Assembly: GCF_003664255.1 (NCBI RefSeq)
Contig: NZ_RCCV01000001.1
Location: 1,674,001-1,738,000 of the forward strand
Direction: 5' to 3'
DNA from: Micromonospora sp. M71_S20
GTDB taxonomy: Bacteria > Actinomycetota > Actinomycetes > Mycobacteriales > Micromonosporaceae
Length of the DNA: 64,000 bases
Part shown: positions 48,204-56,328 of the stretch, in pieces
Numbering within the stretch: the stretch's first letter is position 1
Layout: each line of letters opens with the position of its first letter
The notes under the pieces: model-generated
Told to the model about the DNA's origin: nothing
Database searches by the model: none
The model's input: the letters and a program-made list of their open reading frames with translations, nothing else
Made by a program: the position numbers and the translations under genes

Positions 48204-48854
48204 TCACCCCGCGGTGGCGCGGACCCGGTGCCAGCGGGCCAGCAGCCCACCCTCGGCGGCGACCTCCTCGCTGGTCATCGCGTATCCGATGTGATCCCGC
48301 CACGCACCGTCGATGTGCATGTAGCGCACGTGGTACGACTCCTCGCGGAAGCCCAGCTTCTCCACCACCCGCCGCGACGGCTGGTTCTCGGGGCGGATGT
48401 TCACCTCGACCCGGTGCAGCCCACCCACGCCGAACGCGTGGTCGACCGCGAGTGCCAGCGCGGTGGGGATGACGCCGCGACCGGCCACCCGGGAGTCCAC
48501 CCAGTAGCCCACGTACGCCGAGCAGAACGCCCGTCGCACGATGCTGCCCACGTTGAGGTGGCCGACCAGCCGCTCCCGGCCGTCCTCGCGCAGGCAGACG
48601 GCGAAGGGCATCCCCTCGCCGGTGCGCGCCGAACGGCGCTGATCGCGGTACACCCAGCGGAACGCGGCCGGCGAGTTCAGCTCGTACCAGCTCCCCGGCA
48701 GGGACGACTCCCACGGCGCGAGCCACTCCCGGTTGGCGCGGCGCACCTCCGACCAGGCGGCGGCGTCCGACCGTCGGTAGGGCCGCAGCAGCACCGGCCC
48801 GTCGGCCAGCACCGCCGGCCACCCCGGCGCCCGCCCGACCCCGAACAGACTCAC
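48204..48854 (-). CDS. rimJ: GNAT acetyltransferase, RimJ/RimL type
   Basis: A 216-residue GNAT-fold enzyme of the RimJ/RimL N-terminal acetyltransferase group. LLRPYRRSDAAAWSEVR opens the fold, GYWVDSRVAGRGVIPTALAL is the acetyl-CoA loop and HRVEVNIRPENQPSRRVVEKLGF is the typical C-terminal motif. Substrate may be a ribosomal protein N-terminus or another protein. GTG chosen with GGAAGG 8 nt upstream. Part of the galU-glp-rimJ-sepX group. Confidence 0.88.
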   Translation of the reverse strand: MSLFGVGRAPGWPAVLADGPVLLRPYRRSDAAAWSEVRRANREWLAPWESSLPGSWYELNSPAAFRWVYRDQRRSARTGEGMPFAVCLREDGRERLVGHLNVGSIVRRAFCSAYVGYWVDSRVAGRGVIPTALALAVDHAFGVGGLHRVEVNIRPENQPSRRVVEKLGFREESYHVRYMHIDGAWRDHIGYAMTSEEVAAEGGLLARWHRVRATAG

Positions 48855-48879
48855 GAACCAGACCTTCCGCTCACGACCG

Positions 48880-48960
48880 ACGAAACCGATGCCCGGGCGG
48901 CGCTCACCGAGCTGACCTTCCGTTCGCGACTGCGGGGCTCGCAAGCTCACTCCTCGCGCT
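48880..48960. repeat. Probable dispersed intergenic repeat between glp and rimJ
   Basis: On the minus strand the gap carries GTGAGCTTGCGAGCCCCGCA followed by GTCGCGAACGGAAGGTCAGC and GTGAGCG. A related block, GAGCGAAGCGAGCCCG, lies just before cysD (8729-8744). I recall this type of sequence as common in Micromonospora genomes; the copy number needs a genome search. Confidence 0.4.
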
Positions 48961-50273
48961 CACCGGCGCCGGTCCAGCAGGAGGACGTCCACCGTGGACC
49001 CGGCCGCCGCGGTGGTCACCCGCTCGCCGAGCACCATCAGCCCGTTCGCCTCGGCCAGCCCCGAGAGGGTGTACGGGCCACCGTTGAGCGGCTGCACCGT
49101 GTAGCCGCCGCCGCGCCGCTCGGCGACGTGCGCGGGACGGAACTCGCGCAGCCCCACCGGGGACGAGATCGTCTCCAGCAGGTGTGCGCGGACGCTGGGC
49201 CGGAACACCGGCTCCGCCCCGGCCAGCAGGTTGATCGCCGGGCGGGCCAGCACCTCGAAGCCGATCAGGGCCGAGCCCGTGTCGCCGGGCAGGCAGACCA
49301 CCGGCACCTCCTCGGCGCCGACCGTGCCGAAACCGAGCGAGGTGCCGGGATAGAGCGCGACCTCGGTGAAGGTGACCGGGCCGGCCCGGCTGCCCTCCCG
49401 CCGGGAGAGGATCCGCCGCACCATGTCGCCAGGCCCGGTGCCGGTGCCTCCGGTGGTGATGATCAGGTCGGCGCGCAACGTCTGGTCCTCCAGCAGCCCG
49501 CGCAGCCCCTCCGGATCGTCGTCGCAGATGCCCACCCGGTACGCCAGGGCACCCACCTCGGCCGCGGCGGCGGTCAGCGCGTGCGAGTTGGCGTCGACCG
49601 TCTGGCCGGGCTGGCTGCCCCGGCCCACGTCGACCAGCTCGTCGCCGGTGGCCACGATGACCACTCGGGGGCTGGGCCGCACCACGACGTGCCCGATGCC
49701 GGTGGCGGCGAAGACCGCCACCAGCGCCGGCGAGACGTAGGTGCCGGCCCGGGCCAGCAGGGTGCCGGCGGGCAGCTCCTCGCCGGCCCGGCGCACCCCG
49801 TACCCCCGTTTGGGCACGCGGAAGATCTCCACGGCGGCCATGCCCTGGTCGGTCCACTCCACCGGCACGACCACGTCCGCGGCGAGCGGCAGCGGCGCCC
49901 CGGCGGCCACGGAGAAGCAGGCGCCCGGGGTGAGCCGGACCGGCCGCCAGCTCGCCGCGCCGAGGTCGCCGACGACGTTGAGCCGGACGTTGCGCCCGCC
50001 CGGCCCGCCGGACTGGGTCGGGACGTAGCCCACGCCCCGACCACCTCCGGAGATGTCCTCCCAGCGGGCCGCGTACCCGTCCACGGCCGACTGGTCGAAG
50101 GCCGGGAAGGAGTGCGGCGCGACGACGTCCTCGGCGAGGACGTTGCCGTGCGCCTGGGTGAGGTCGAGGTCGAGCGGAGGCAGCGCGCGTAACCTGCGCA
50201 GCACGCTGCCCAGGTAGTCGGCGAGCGGCGTCAACTCGTTCGCGGCCGCCTCGGCGTCGGCCGACGCTGTCAT
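48960..50273 (-). CDS. glp: MoeA-family gephyrin-like protein Glp
   Basis: A 437-residue MoeA fold. LAEDVVAPHSFPAFDQSAVDGYA is the MoeA N-terminal signature; the MPT-binding domain has TGDELV, TTGGTGTGPGDM and CLPGDTGSALIGFEVL. MoeA inserts molybdate into molybdopterin, but the copy that sits beside rimJ and glpR/sepX in actinobacteria works as a gephyrin-like divisome protein with its membrane receptor. Domain and context favour this second role; catalytic activity may remain. The ATG overlaps the galU stop (ATGA). Confidence 0.85.
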   Translation of the reverse strand: MTASADAEAAANELTPLADYLGSVLRRLRALPPLDLDLTQAHGNVLAEDVVAPHSFPAFDQSAVDGYAARWEDISGGGRGVGYVPTQSGGPGGRNVRLNVVGDLGAASWRPVRLTPGACFSVAAGAPLPLAADVVVPVEWTDQGMAAVEIFRVPKRGYGVRRAGEELPAGTLLARAGTYVSPALVAVFAATGIGHVVVRPSPRVVIVATGDELVDVGRGSQPGQTVDANSHALTAAAAEVGALAYRVGICDDDPEGLRGLLEDQTLRADLIITTGGTGTGPGDMVRRILSRREGSRAGPVTFTEVALYPGTSLGFGTVGAEEVPVVCLPGDTGSALIGFEVLARPAINLLAGAEPVFRPSVRAHLLETISSPVGLREFRPAHVAERRGGGYTVQPLNGGPYTLSGLAEANGLMVLGERVTTAAAGSTVDVLLLDRRR

Positions 50274-51232
50274 GTACCAGTCACGCCCGACGCGTCGGAG
50301 TTGACGAACTCGGCCAGCCACTTGCGGAACTCGGCGCCGAGGTCGTCGCGCTCGGCGGCGATCTGCACCACGGTCTGGAGGTAGCCCAGCGGCATGCCGG
50401 TGTCGTAGCGGGTGCCCCGGTAGACGATCGCGTGCACCGGGGTGCCCTCGCTGCGCAGCAGCTCCATCGCGTCGGTCAGCTGGATCTCCCCGCCGCTGCC
50501 CGGCTTCGTCCGCCGGATCGCGTCGAAGATGGTGCTCGGCAGCACGTAGCGGCCCAGCACGGCGAGGTTGCTCGGGGCGTCCTCCGGCTTGGGCTTCTCC
50601 ACCATGCCGGTGACCCGGACGACCTCGCCGATGTCGGACAGCTCCGCCTCCGCCGGCTCCACCGAGGCGATGCCGTAGCGCTTCGTCTCGGCCGGGTCGA
50701 CCTCGAAGAAGGCCAGCACCACGCCGCCGGTGCGCGCCTGGAGCTCCAGCATGGCCGGCAGCAGCGGCTCGGACGGCTTGACGAACTCGTCGCCCAGCAG
50801 CACCGCGAAGGGCTGGTCGCCGACGTGCGACTCGGCGTAGCCGACGGCGTGGCCCAGGCCGAGCTGCTCGGGCTGCCGGCAGGTGTAGATCTCGGCCAGC
50901 TCGCTGGGGCCGCGCACGGCGGCCAGCCGCTCGGTGTCGCCCTTCGCCTCCAGCCGTGCCTCCAGGTCAGGGCGTCGGTCGAAGTGGTCCACCATCGATG
51001 TCTTGCCCCGCCCGGTGATCAGCAGGACGTCGCCGATGCCGGCCTGGGTGGCCTCCTCGACGATGTACTGCAGTACCGGCCGGTCGACCACCGGGAGCAG
51101 CTCCTTGGGCACCGCCTTCGTGGCCGGCAGGAACCGGGTGGCCAGACCGGCGGCCGGGATGACGGCCTTGACCGCACGGGAGCGACCGGTTGCGGCGGTC
51201 GCCGATGAGGGGTTCGCTGAGTGCTCCGACAT
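50270..51232 (-). CDS. galU: UTP-glucose-1-phosphate uridylyltransferase
   Basis: A 320-residue nucleotidyltransferase that makes UDP-glucose for cell-wall and polysaccharide synthesis and for galE. VIPAAGLATRFLPATKAVPKE is the nucleotide-binding signature (about residues 24-44); VEKPKPEDAPSNLAVLGRY and GGEIQLTDAM are conserved. Translation overlaps glp. TAGTCT lies 6 nt before the ATG inside the end of the GGDEF gene, so a leaderless transcript starts here. Confidence 0.96.
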   Translation of the reverse strand: MSEHSANPSSATAATGRSRAVKAVIPAAGLATRFLPATKAVPKELLPVVDRPVLQYIVEEATQAGIGDVLLITGRGKTSMVDHFDRRPDLEARLEAKGDTERLAAVRGPSELAEIYTCRQPEQLGLGHAVGYAESHVGDQPFAVLLGDEFVKPSEPLLPAMLELQARTGGVVLAFFEVDPAETKRYGIASVEPAEAELSDIGEVVRVTGMVEKPKPEDAPSNLAVLGRYVLPSTIFDAIRRTKPGSGGEIQLTDAMELLRSEGTPVHAIVYRGTRYDTGMPLGYLQTVVQIAAERDDLGAEFRKWLAEFVNSDASGVTGT

Positions 51233-51238
51233 GTCGCG

Positions 51239-51244
51239 AGACTA
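51239..51244 (-). promoter_or_regulatory. Candidate leaderless -10 box for galU
   Basis: TAGTCT on the minus strand, 6 nt before the galU ATG; its first three bases are the stop codon of the GGDEF gene. Confidence 0.5.
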
Positions 51245-53509
51245 TCGGCCACGGCTCTGTCGTGGAGGGTGAGGACCGGAAGACGCGCCGCCGCAGGGAC
51301 CCGGCCGCACCGGGTCGGGCGCGGCCGGCGCGCTCCCCGGGGCGGCGTCGCCCGGATCGGCCGGTTCGGGGCGGGCCCGACCCGGCTGGCGGGGAGCGCC
51401 GGCGCGGGGCAGACCGTCCTCGGGGGTGGCCGCCGTGGCCGGGACGGGGATCTCCCGCGTCGGCGGTCCGGCCCGCTCCTCGGCGATCCGCCAGGTGTCC
51501 CGGCCGGCCGCCTTGGCGGCGTAGAGGGCGTCGTCGGCGGCGTCCAGGACCTGCTGGCCGGTGCTGCCGTGGTCGGGGTGCACCGCGATGCCGATGGAGA
51601 CGGTGACTCCGATGGCCACGGCCGCCCCGCCGTGCCCGTCGGCGGCGATCGGGGTGTCCCGGATCGCCGCGCCGAGCCGCTCCGCGACGATGGCCGCGCC
51701 CCGGGCGTCGGTCTCCGGCAGCAGCAGCACGAACTCCTCGCCGCCCTGCCGGAAGGCGAGGTCGACCTCGCGGATCTCGCCGCGCACCCGGCGGGCGAAC
51801 TCGGCCAGCACGGCGTCCCCGGCCGCGTGCCCGTACGTGTCGTTGACGTCCTTGAACCGGTCCAGGTCGAGGGCGAGGACGCTGAGCATCCGGCCGAACC
51901 GGCTCGCCCGCTCGACCTCCCGGCGGATCGACTCCCGCAGGTAGCGGTAGTTCCACAGCCCGGTGAGCGGGTCGGTCAGCGAGAGCCGTTGCGCCTCCTC
52001 GTGCACCCGGACGTTGTCCACCGCCACCGCGGCGTGGCCGGCGAAGGTGCGCAGGGTGACGAGGTCGTCGTCGTCGAACTCGTCCGCGCCGAGCCGGTCG
52101 TAGAGGGCCAGCACGCCGAGCGCCCCCGCCGGGGCGGCCGGCTCCGCCCCCGGGCGCGGGGCCGGCCCGTCGCGAGCGATGGCGTCGGGCGGGCCCGTCG
52201 TGCCGGGGGCGGCGAACGGCACCGCGATGTACGTCCGGCAGTGCGGCTCCCCCGGCGGCGCGGCGGAGGGCTCCACCCGGCCCCGGCGCGGCTCCCCGGT
52301 CGCCGCGACGGCGCCCACCACGCCGCTGCCCAGCGGCACCCGCAACGGCCCCGAGCGTTCGTCCTCCGGGTCGGGCGCATCCAGCCCTTCGGTGCACTGC
52401 GCGACGAGCACCCCGCCGTCGTCGACCAGCAGCACCGCCCCGGCCCGGGCGCCGGTCGCCGCGATCGCGCTGTGCAGGATCACCCGCAGGATGCGTTGCA
52501 GGTCGTGCGTGCTGGCCAGCGTGTCCCCCAGCACCGCGAGGTGCCCGCGCAGCTGGTCGCGGCTGCTGGTCAGCGCCGCCACGTAGGTGCCCGTCTCGCG
52601 GGTCATCCGGTTGAACGCGCCGGCCAGCCGGCCGATCTCGTCCCGGCTGCGCACCGGCACCCGGGCGGTCAGGTCGCCGCGCGCCACCCGGTCCACCGCG
52701 CCCGCCAGCTCGACCAGCGGGCGGGTGGTCACCCGGGCCAGCCGCCAGGCGGCCACCACGGCCAGCAGGGTCGCCACCAGCACCGCCGAGCCCAGTGCGA
52801 CGTACAGGCCGCGTGGTCGTTCGCTGGGGACGGAGAGCACCAGCGGCAGCGGCTGCCCGGAGGACGGGCCGACCAGGCGGACGTACCGGCCGTCGGGGGT
52901 CTCGGTGACCCGCTCGCCGTGCAGCGTGTCGGCGGCGGCGAGCACGGCGTCGCGTACGCCGGTCGACTCGGTGCTGTGGGCGAGCCGGACGGGTGCCGCG
53001 GCGTCGTCGATCAGGGTGACCGCCACCCCCGTCACGGCCGCGAGGCGCGCCACGAAGGCCGGGTCGACCGGCTGCGCGGCGGTGACCGTGCCGAGCGGCC
53101 CGCCGGCCCGGTCGCGCAGGTCGGCCCGGGCCGCGAGCGCCCGCACCGGCCCGGCGGCCGGCGGGTCGGCGCAGTCCCGCCAGGGCGCCGCAGGGCCGCC
53201 GGGGCTGGCATAGGTGACCCGGCCGGTGACGTCGGCGACCCGCACGGCGGCGGCCAGGCCACGACGGATCACCTGGCTCGCGGCGGCGGGCCGGTCGCCG
53301 GCCAGGGCGACCGCGTCGGCGGCGGCCCGCAGCTGCTGGCAGAGGGCGTCGACGGAGGTGCGCACGGTCGAGGCGGCCACGGCGAGCCGCTCGGTGGAGC
53401 GGCTCGAGTCGACCGCCGCCACGGTCGCCCCGACGAACAACACCCCGAGCACCACCGGGCCGAGCGCCACCGCCAGGAAGGCTGTGGTCAACCGCCCGCG
53501 TAGCGTCAC
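51242..53509 (-). CDS. Membrane diguanylate cyclase with HAMP, GAF and GGDEF domains
   Basis: A 755-residue protein. Two helices (7-31 and about 236-257) enclose an external sensor domain; HAMP (257-310, RPLVELAGAVDRVARGDLTA), a GAF-like domain (about 350-500) and GGDEF (about 510-670) follow. The active site is GGEEF (about 588-592) and REVD five residues earlier is an intact inhibitory I-site, so it makes cyclic di-GMP under feedback control. There is no EAL domain. A 75-residue Pro-rich tail ends it. Its stop lies 9 nt before galU. Confidence 0.92.
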   Translation of the reverse strand: MTLRGRLTTAFLAVALGPVVLGVLFVGATVAAVDSSRSTERLAVAASTVRTSVDALCQQLRAAADAVALAGDRPAAASQVIRRGLAAAVRVADVTGRVTYASPGGPAAPWRDCADPPAAGPVRALAARADLRDRAGGPLGTVTAAQPVDPAFVARLAAVTGVAVTLIDDAAAPVRLAHSTESTGVRDAVLAAADTLHGERVTETPDGRYVRLVGPSSGQPLPLVLSVPSERPRGLYVALGSAVLVATLLAVVAAWRLARVTTRPLVELAGAVDRVARGDLTARVPVRSRDEIGRLAGAFNRMTRETGTYVAALTSSRDQLRGHLAVLGDTLASTHDLQRILRVILHSAIAATGARAGAVLLVDDGGVLVAQCTEGLDAPDPEDERSGPLRVPLGSGVVGAVAATGEPRRGRVEPSAAPPGEPHCRTYIAVPFAAPGTTGPPDAIARDGPAPRPGAEPAAPAGALGVLALYDRLGADEFDDDDLVTLRTFAGHAAVAVDNVRVHEEAQRLSLTDPLTGLWNYRYLRESIRREVERASRFGRMLSVLALDLDRFKDVNDTYGHAAGDAVLAEFARRVRGEIREVDLAFRQGGEEFVLLLPETDARGAAIVAERLGAAIRDTPIAADGHGGAAVAIGVTVSIGIAVHPDHGSTGQQVLDAADDALYAAKAAGRDTWRIAEERAGPPTREIPVPATAATPEDGLPRAGAPRQPGRARPEPADPGDAAPGSAPAAPDPVRPGPCGGASSGPHPPRQSRGR

Positions 53510-53593
53510 TCGGTCCCCCCGGAAGTTCCGCCGCCGTTGCTTGCGATGCTGACACAGAGCCACCAGGCGACAAAGTTGCGTCAGGAGTGTTGC

Positions 53594-54262
53594 GTGCCCG
53601 ATTTTTCTGATGGAGCGGAAGAGGCGAAGCGGGATGTGCGCGCCGCCGTGCTCGCCCGCCGCCGGGAGCTGAGCGCGCCGCGGCGGGCCGAGGCCGCCGG
53701 GCGCGTCCAGGCCGAGCTGGTGGCTCTCGTACGCCGCCTGCGCCCGCTGCGGATGACGGCGTACGTGCCGGTCGGCTCCGAGCCGGGCGGGCCCGACCTG
53801 CCGGCGGTGCTGCACGCGGCGCTGCCGCCGGGCGGGGAACTGCTGCTGCCGGTGCTCCGCGACGACCTCGACCTGGACTGGGCGGCCTGGAGCGGGCCGG
53901 ACGCCCTGGTGGCCGCCGGGCGGGGGATGCGCGAGCCGGACGGGCCGCGGCGGGGCCGGGCGGCGGTCGCCGGGGCGCAGCTCGTGGTGCTGCCCGGGCT
54001 GGCGGTGGATCGCCGGGGGCTGCGGCTGGGCCGGGGCGGCGGCTCGTACGACCGGGCGCTGGCCCGGGTGCCGGCGACGGCCCTGACCGTGGTCCCGCTG
54101 CACGACGGCGAGCTGGTGGAGGCCCTTCCCGCCGAGCCGCACGACCGACCGGTACGCGCGGTCGTCACGCCCGCCGACGGCCTGCGTACGCTGGACGCCG
54201 CCCCGGGGGGCGTGGCGGGTGTCGCGCCCCACACTTCCGCTGGACGAATCCGGGGGCGATGA
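53594..54262 (+). CDS. 5-formyltetrahydrofolate cyclo-ligase
   Basis: A 222-residue enzyme that converts 5-formyl-THF to 5,10-methenyl-THF with ATP. Basic N-terminal VLARRRELS, YVPVGSEPGGPDL, VVLPGLAVDRRGLRLGRGGGSYDRAL (the G-rich ATP/folate loop) and PHDRPVRAVVTP are characteristic. The GTG has AGGAG 7 nt upstream. Divergent from the GGDEF gene. In M. tuberculosis the same gene lies between the FmdB protein gene and galU. Confidence 0.93.
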   Translation: MPDFSDGAEEAKRDVRAAVLARRRELSAPRRAEAAGRVQAELVALVRRLRPLRMTAYVPVGSEPGGPDLPAVLHAALPPGGELLLPVLRDDLDLDWAAWSGPDALVAAGRGMREPDGPRRGRAAVAGAQLVVLPGLAVDRRGLRLGRGGGSYDRALARVPATALTVVPLHDGELVEALPAEPHDRPVRAVVTPADGLRTLDAAPGGVAGVAPHTSAGRIRGR

Positions 54263-54324
54263 CGCACCATTGGCACTCGAATACGTCGAGTGCCAACCGG
54301 CCGTGGCCAGATCCGGAGGAGAAC

Positions 54325-54699
54325 GTGCCCACGTACCAGTACGCCTGCACCGCGTGCGGCCACCAGCTCGAGGCGGTGCAGTCCTTCTCCGACGCGCCGC
54401 TGACCGAGTGCCCGGCGTGTGAGGGACGGCTGCGGAAGGTCTTCAACTCCGTCGGCATCGTGTTCAAGGGATCGGGCTTCTACCGCACGGACTCGCGCTC
54501 GTCCGGCTCGGAGAGCGCGAAGACCGGCGCCGCCGCCAAGCCGGCGAAGTCCGACTCGTCCTCCGGCGGTGACTCCGGCTCGTCCGGCGGCTCGTCCGCC
54601 GCCTCCCCGTCGTCGGGCTCGTCCTCGTCGTCGGGCTCGGGCGGCTCCACCGGGGGTGGGGGCAAGGCCCCGGCCGCCAGCACCGCCAGCGCCTCCTGA
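54325..54699 (+). CDS. FmdB-family zinc-ribbon protein, Ruc-like
   Basis: A 124-residue protein. PTYQYACTACG with Cys8 and Cys11, then CPAC with Cys29 and Cys32, form the FmdB zinc ribbon; GSGFYRTD ends the folded part near residue 55. The remaining 70 residues are Ser/Gly-rich and disordered. Length, ribbon, serine-rich tail and position beside 5-FCL and galU match M. tuberculosis Rv0991c (Ruc), a chaperone active when its cysteines are oxidised. That role is inferred. GGAGGAG precedes the GTG. Confidence 0.85.
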   Translation: MPTYQYACTACGHQLEAVQSFSDAPLTECPACEGRLRKVFNSVGIVFKGSGFYRTDSRSSGSESAKTGAAAKPAKSDSSSGGDSGSSGGSSAASPSSGSSSSSGSGGSTGGGGKAPAASTASAS

Positions 54700-54760
54700 C
54701 CCACGCCGCACCGGCCCGGGGGCCGGCTCCACTACCGGGGCCGGTTCCCGGGCCGGCCGC

Positions 54761-54811
54761 GTGTCCACAGGGCGGCGACGCTGTCCACAGGGCGACGGCG
54801 GGTTGTCCACA
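54761..54811 (+). promoter_or_regulatory. Cluster of three DnaA-box-like sites
   Basis: GTGTCCACA (54761-54769), CTGTCCACA (54781-54789) and TTGTCCACA (54803-54811) lie in one direction with spacings of 20 and 22 bp, two helical turns. TTGTCCACA is the preferred DnaA box of high-GC actinobacteria. They occupy a 228-bp gap without genes between the FmdB gene and the small acidic protein. Confidence 0.6.
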
Positions 54812-54927
54812 GCGGCGGCCGGCGCCGGGGCGGCCGGACCCGGGCCGCCGCGGTACGGCCGTCGCTGCGCATGGAGCACCGCGACGCCAGGGTGCCGCCG
54901 GTCGTCCACCGGGCGGCGGTGACCCGT

Positions 54928-55113
54928 TCAGTCCCAGTGCGGGGGGCGCTCCGCGAGCAGCCAGTCGTCGTTGCCGCCCGAGCGCTCGCCCCAGCCCCGG
55001 TCGGTGTCGTCGGCGGTCTGCTCGGGCAGCACCACGAAGTCGTCGCTGAGGTCGACGGCGCGGTCGTCGTCGCCGCGTACCGTCGGCGTGCCCGGATCCT
55101 CGGTGATGCTCAC
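54928..55113 (-). CDS. Small acidic protein, 61 residues
   Basis: An acidic peptide with no helix-forming membrane segment (VRGDDDRAVDLSDDFVVLPE near 12-31), ending WLLAERPPHWD. The frame has clean coding character and TAGTCT lies 8 nt before the GTG, as for other leaderless genes here. Similar short proteins exist in actinobacteria, as far as I recall. Function unknown. Confidence 0.65.
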   Translation of the reverse strand: MSITEDPGTPTVRGDDDRAVDLSDDFVVLPEQTADDTDRGWGERSGGNDDWLLAERPPHWD

Positions 55114-55121
55114 GAGCGGCA

Positions 55122-55127
55122 AGACTA
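55122..55127 (-). promoter_or_regulatory. Candidate leaderless -10 box for the small acidic protein
   Basis: TAGTCT, 8 nt before the GTG at 55113. Confidence 0.5.
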
Positions 55128-55206
55128 GCGCAGCCACCACGGGCGGGGGGCGGCGAACGAACCGCCGGGCCGCCGCGTCCGGCCGGCCGCCGGGCCGGGG
55201 CGTTGG

Positions 55207-55212
55207 TAGCGT
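55207..55212 (+). promoter_or_regulatory. Candidate leaderless -10 box for the tail-anchored protein
   Basis: TAGCGT, 8 nt before the GTG at 55221. Confidence 0.45.
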
Positions 55213-55220
55213 CGGACGGC

Positions 55221-55559
55221 GTGACGACCCCCACCTCCGGCGGCTCCCCGGACGACTACTGGCGGCGGCCCGACGCCCCGCCCGAGCGGCCCACGGGCGC
55301 GCCGCCGGGGCCGGCCGCGTCGCCTCCGGCGCGTGGCAGCGGCTACCCGGGCCCGCCCGCGACCACCCCGCCCCCGGCCGGGTGGCGCCCACCGGTGCAC
55401 CTGCGACCGCCACCGCCCCGGCGGCTGCCGCCGCAGGACATGGCGGAGCTCGACGCGGCGGAGCAGCGGGCGCAGCGGCTCACGTACGGCGTGGGCACGG
55501 TGGCCGGCGTGGTGCTGGTGGTCCTCGTCTGCGTGCTCTGCTCCCGGCTCGTGTTCTGA
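55221..55559 (+). CDS. Small C-terminally anchored membrane protein
   Basis: A 112-residue protein: a Pro-rich cytoplasmic part (PPATTPPPAGWRPPVHLRPP near 45-64), an Ala/Glu helix and one C-terminal membrane helix (TVAGVVLVVLVCVLCSRLVF). Function unknown. GTG start with a TAGCGT box, divergent from the small acidic protein gene. Confidence 0.65.
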   Translation: MTTPTSGGSPDDYWRRPDAPPERPTGAPPGPAASPPARGSGYPGPPATTPPPAGWRPPVHLRPPPPRRLPPQDMAELDAAEQRAQRLTYGVGTVAGVVLVVLVCVLCSRLVF

Positions 55560-55616
55560 CCGGGGCCCGGTCGCCGGCCTCCCGCCGCCCGTCGGCCCGC
55601 CGCGACCGGGGGGACG

Positions 55617-56099
55617 TCAGAGGGTGTTGCCCCAGACGGTCTCGGCTCCGGAGTGCCCGGTCAGGTAGACGTAGACGAGGCTGACGACGCCGAGCGCCAC
55701 CACCGCGACCGACAGCACCGGGGTCACCCAGGACGGCAGCTTCGGCACCCGCCGGTGCCCGCTCGTCACCACGAGCAGCAGCAGCGACGCCACGGCCAGC
55801 GGCAGCACCCAGCGGAACAGGATGTCGCCGTAGCGCGAGTGCGCGAAGATCTGCTCCACGATCGGGCCCTGCATGCCCCGGGCGACGAACGCGTCCGTCA
55901 GCTCCTCCCCCGACTCGACCGCGACGAAGGCCGACACGGGCGCCACCACGGCGAGGATCGCCACCGCCCAGTCCAGCCGCGACCGGAACCGGGGCAACGC
56001 CACGTACGCGGCGGAGAGCAGCGCCAGCAGCGGCACGAGCACGACGACCGCGTGCACCACCAGCACGTGGGCCGGCAGACCCAGGATCTCCTTGAACAT
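55617..56099 (-). CDS. DUF2231 membrane protein
   Basis: A 160-residue protein with four helices and the DUF2231 opening LGLPAHVLVVHAVVVLVPLLAL, in which the histidines lie in the membrane. Members are linked with haem or redox functions in some bacteria but are uncharacterised. GGAGGT lies 4 nt before the ATG. It stands divergent from the Fur gene, with a 229-bp gap. Confidence 0.85.
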   Translation of the reverse strand: MFKEILGLPAHVLVVHAVVVLVPLLALLSAAYVALPRFRSRLDWAVAILAVVAPVSAFVAVESGEELTDAFVARGMQGPIVEQIFAHSRYGDILFRWVLPLAVASLLLLVVTSGHRRVPKLPSWVTPVLSVAVVALGVVSLVYVYLTGHSGAETVWGNTL

Positions 56100-56328
56100 C
56101 CACACCTCCGGCGGTACGGGTCGCGGGGTGCCAGCGTACGGTGCGTCGGTCGACCCGCCCAGTTCGTCTCGATCGACAACACGCGCCCGGGACCGGTCCG
56201 GTTCACCGTTCCTCCGCGAGCAGGCCCGCCGCCCGCGGCGGCCCGCACTGCGACCCGGGGTTGTGGCCGGCGCCACCCTCTCCCGGAGGCCGGTTGTCGC
56301 TCCCCGGCCCGCGTGCTGTCATTGGCAC

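Noticed and set aside
56100..56328. Fur box between DUF2231 and the Fur gene
   Set aside because: I found no convincing inverted repeat of Fur type in the gap.
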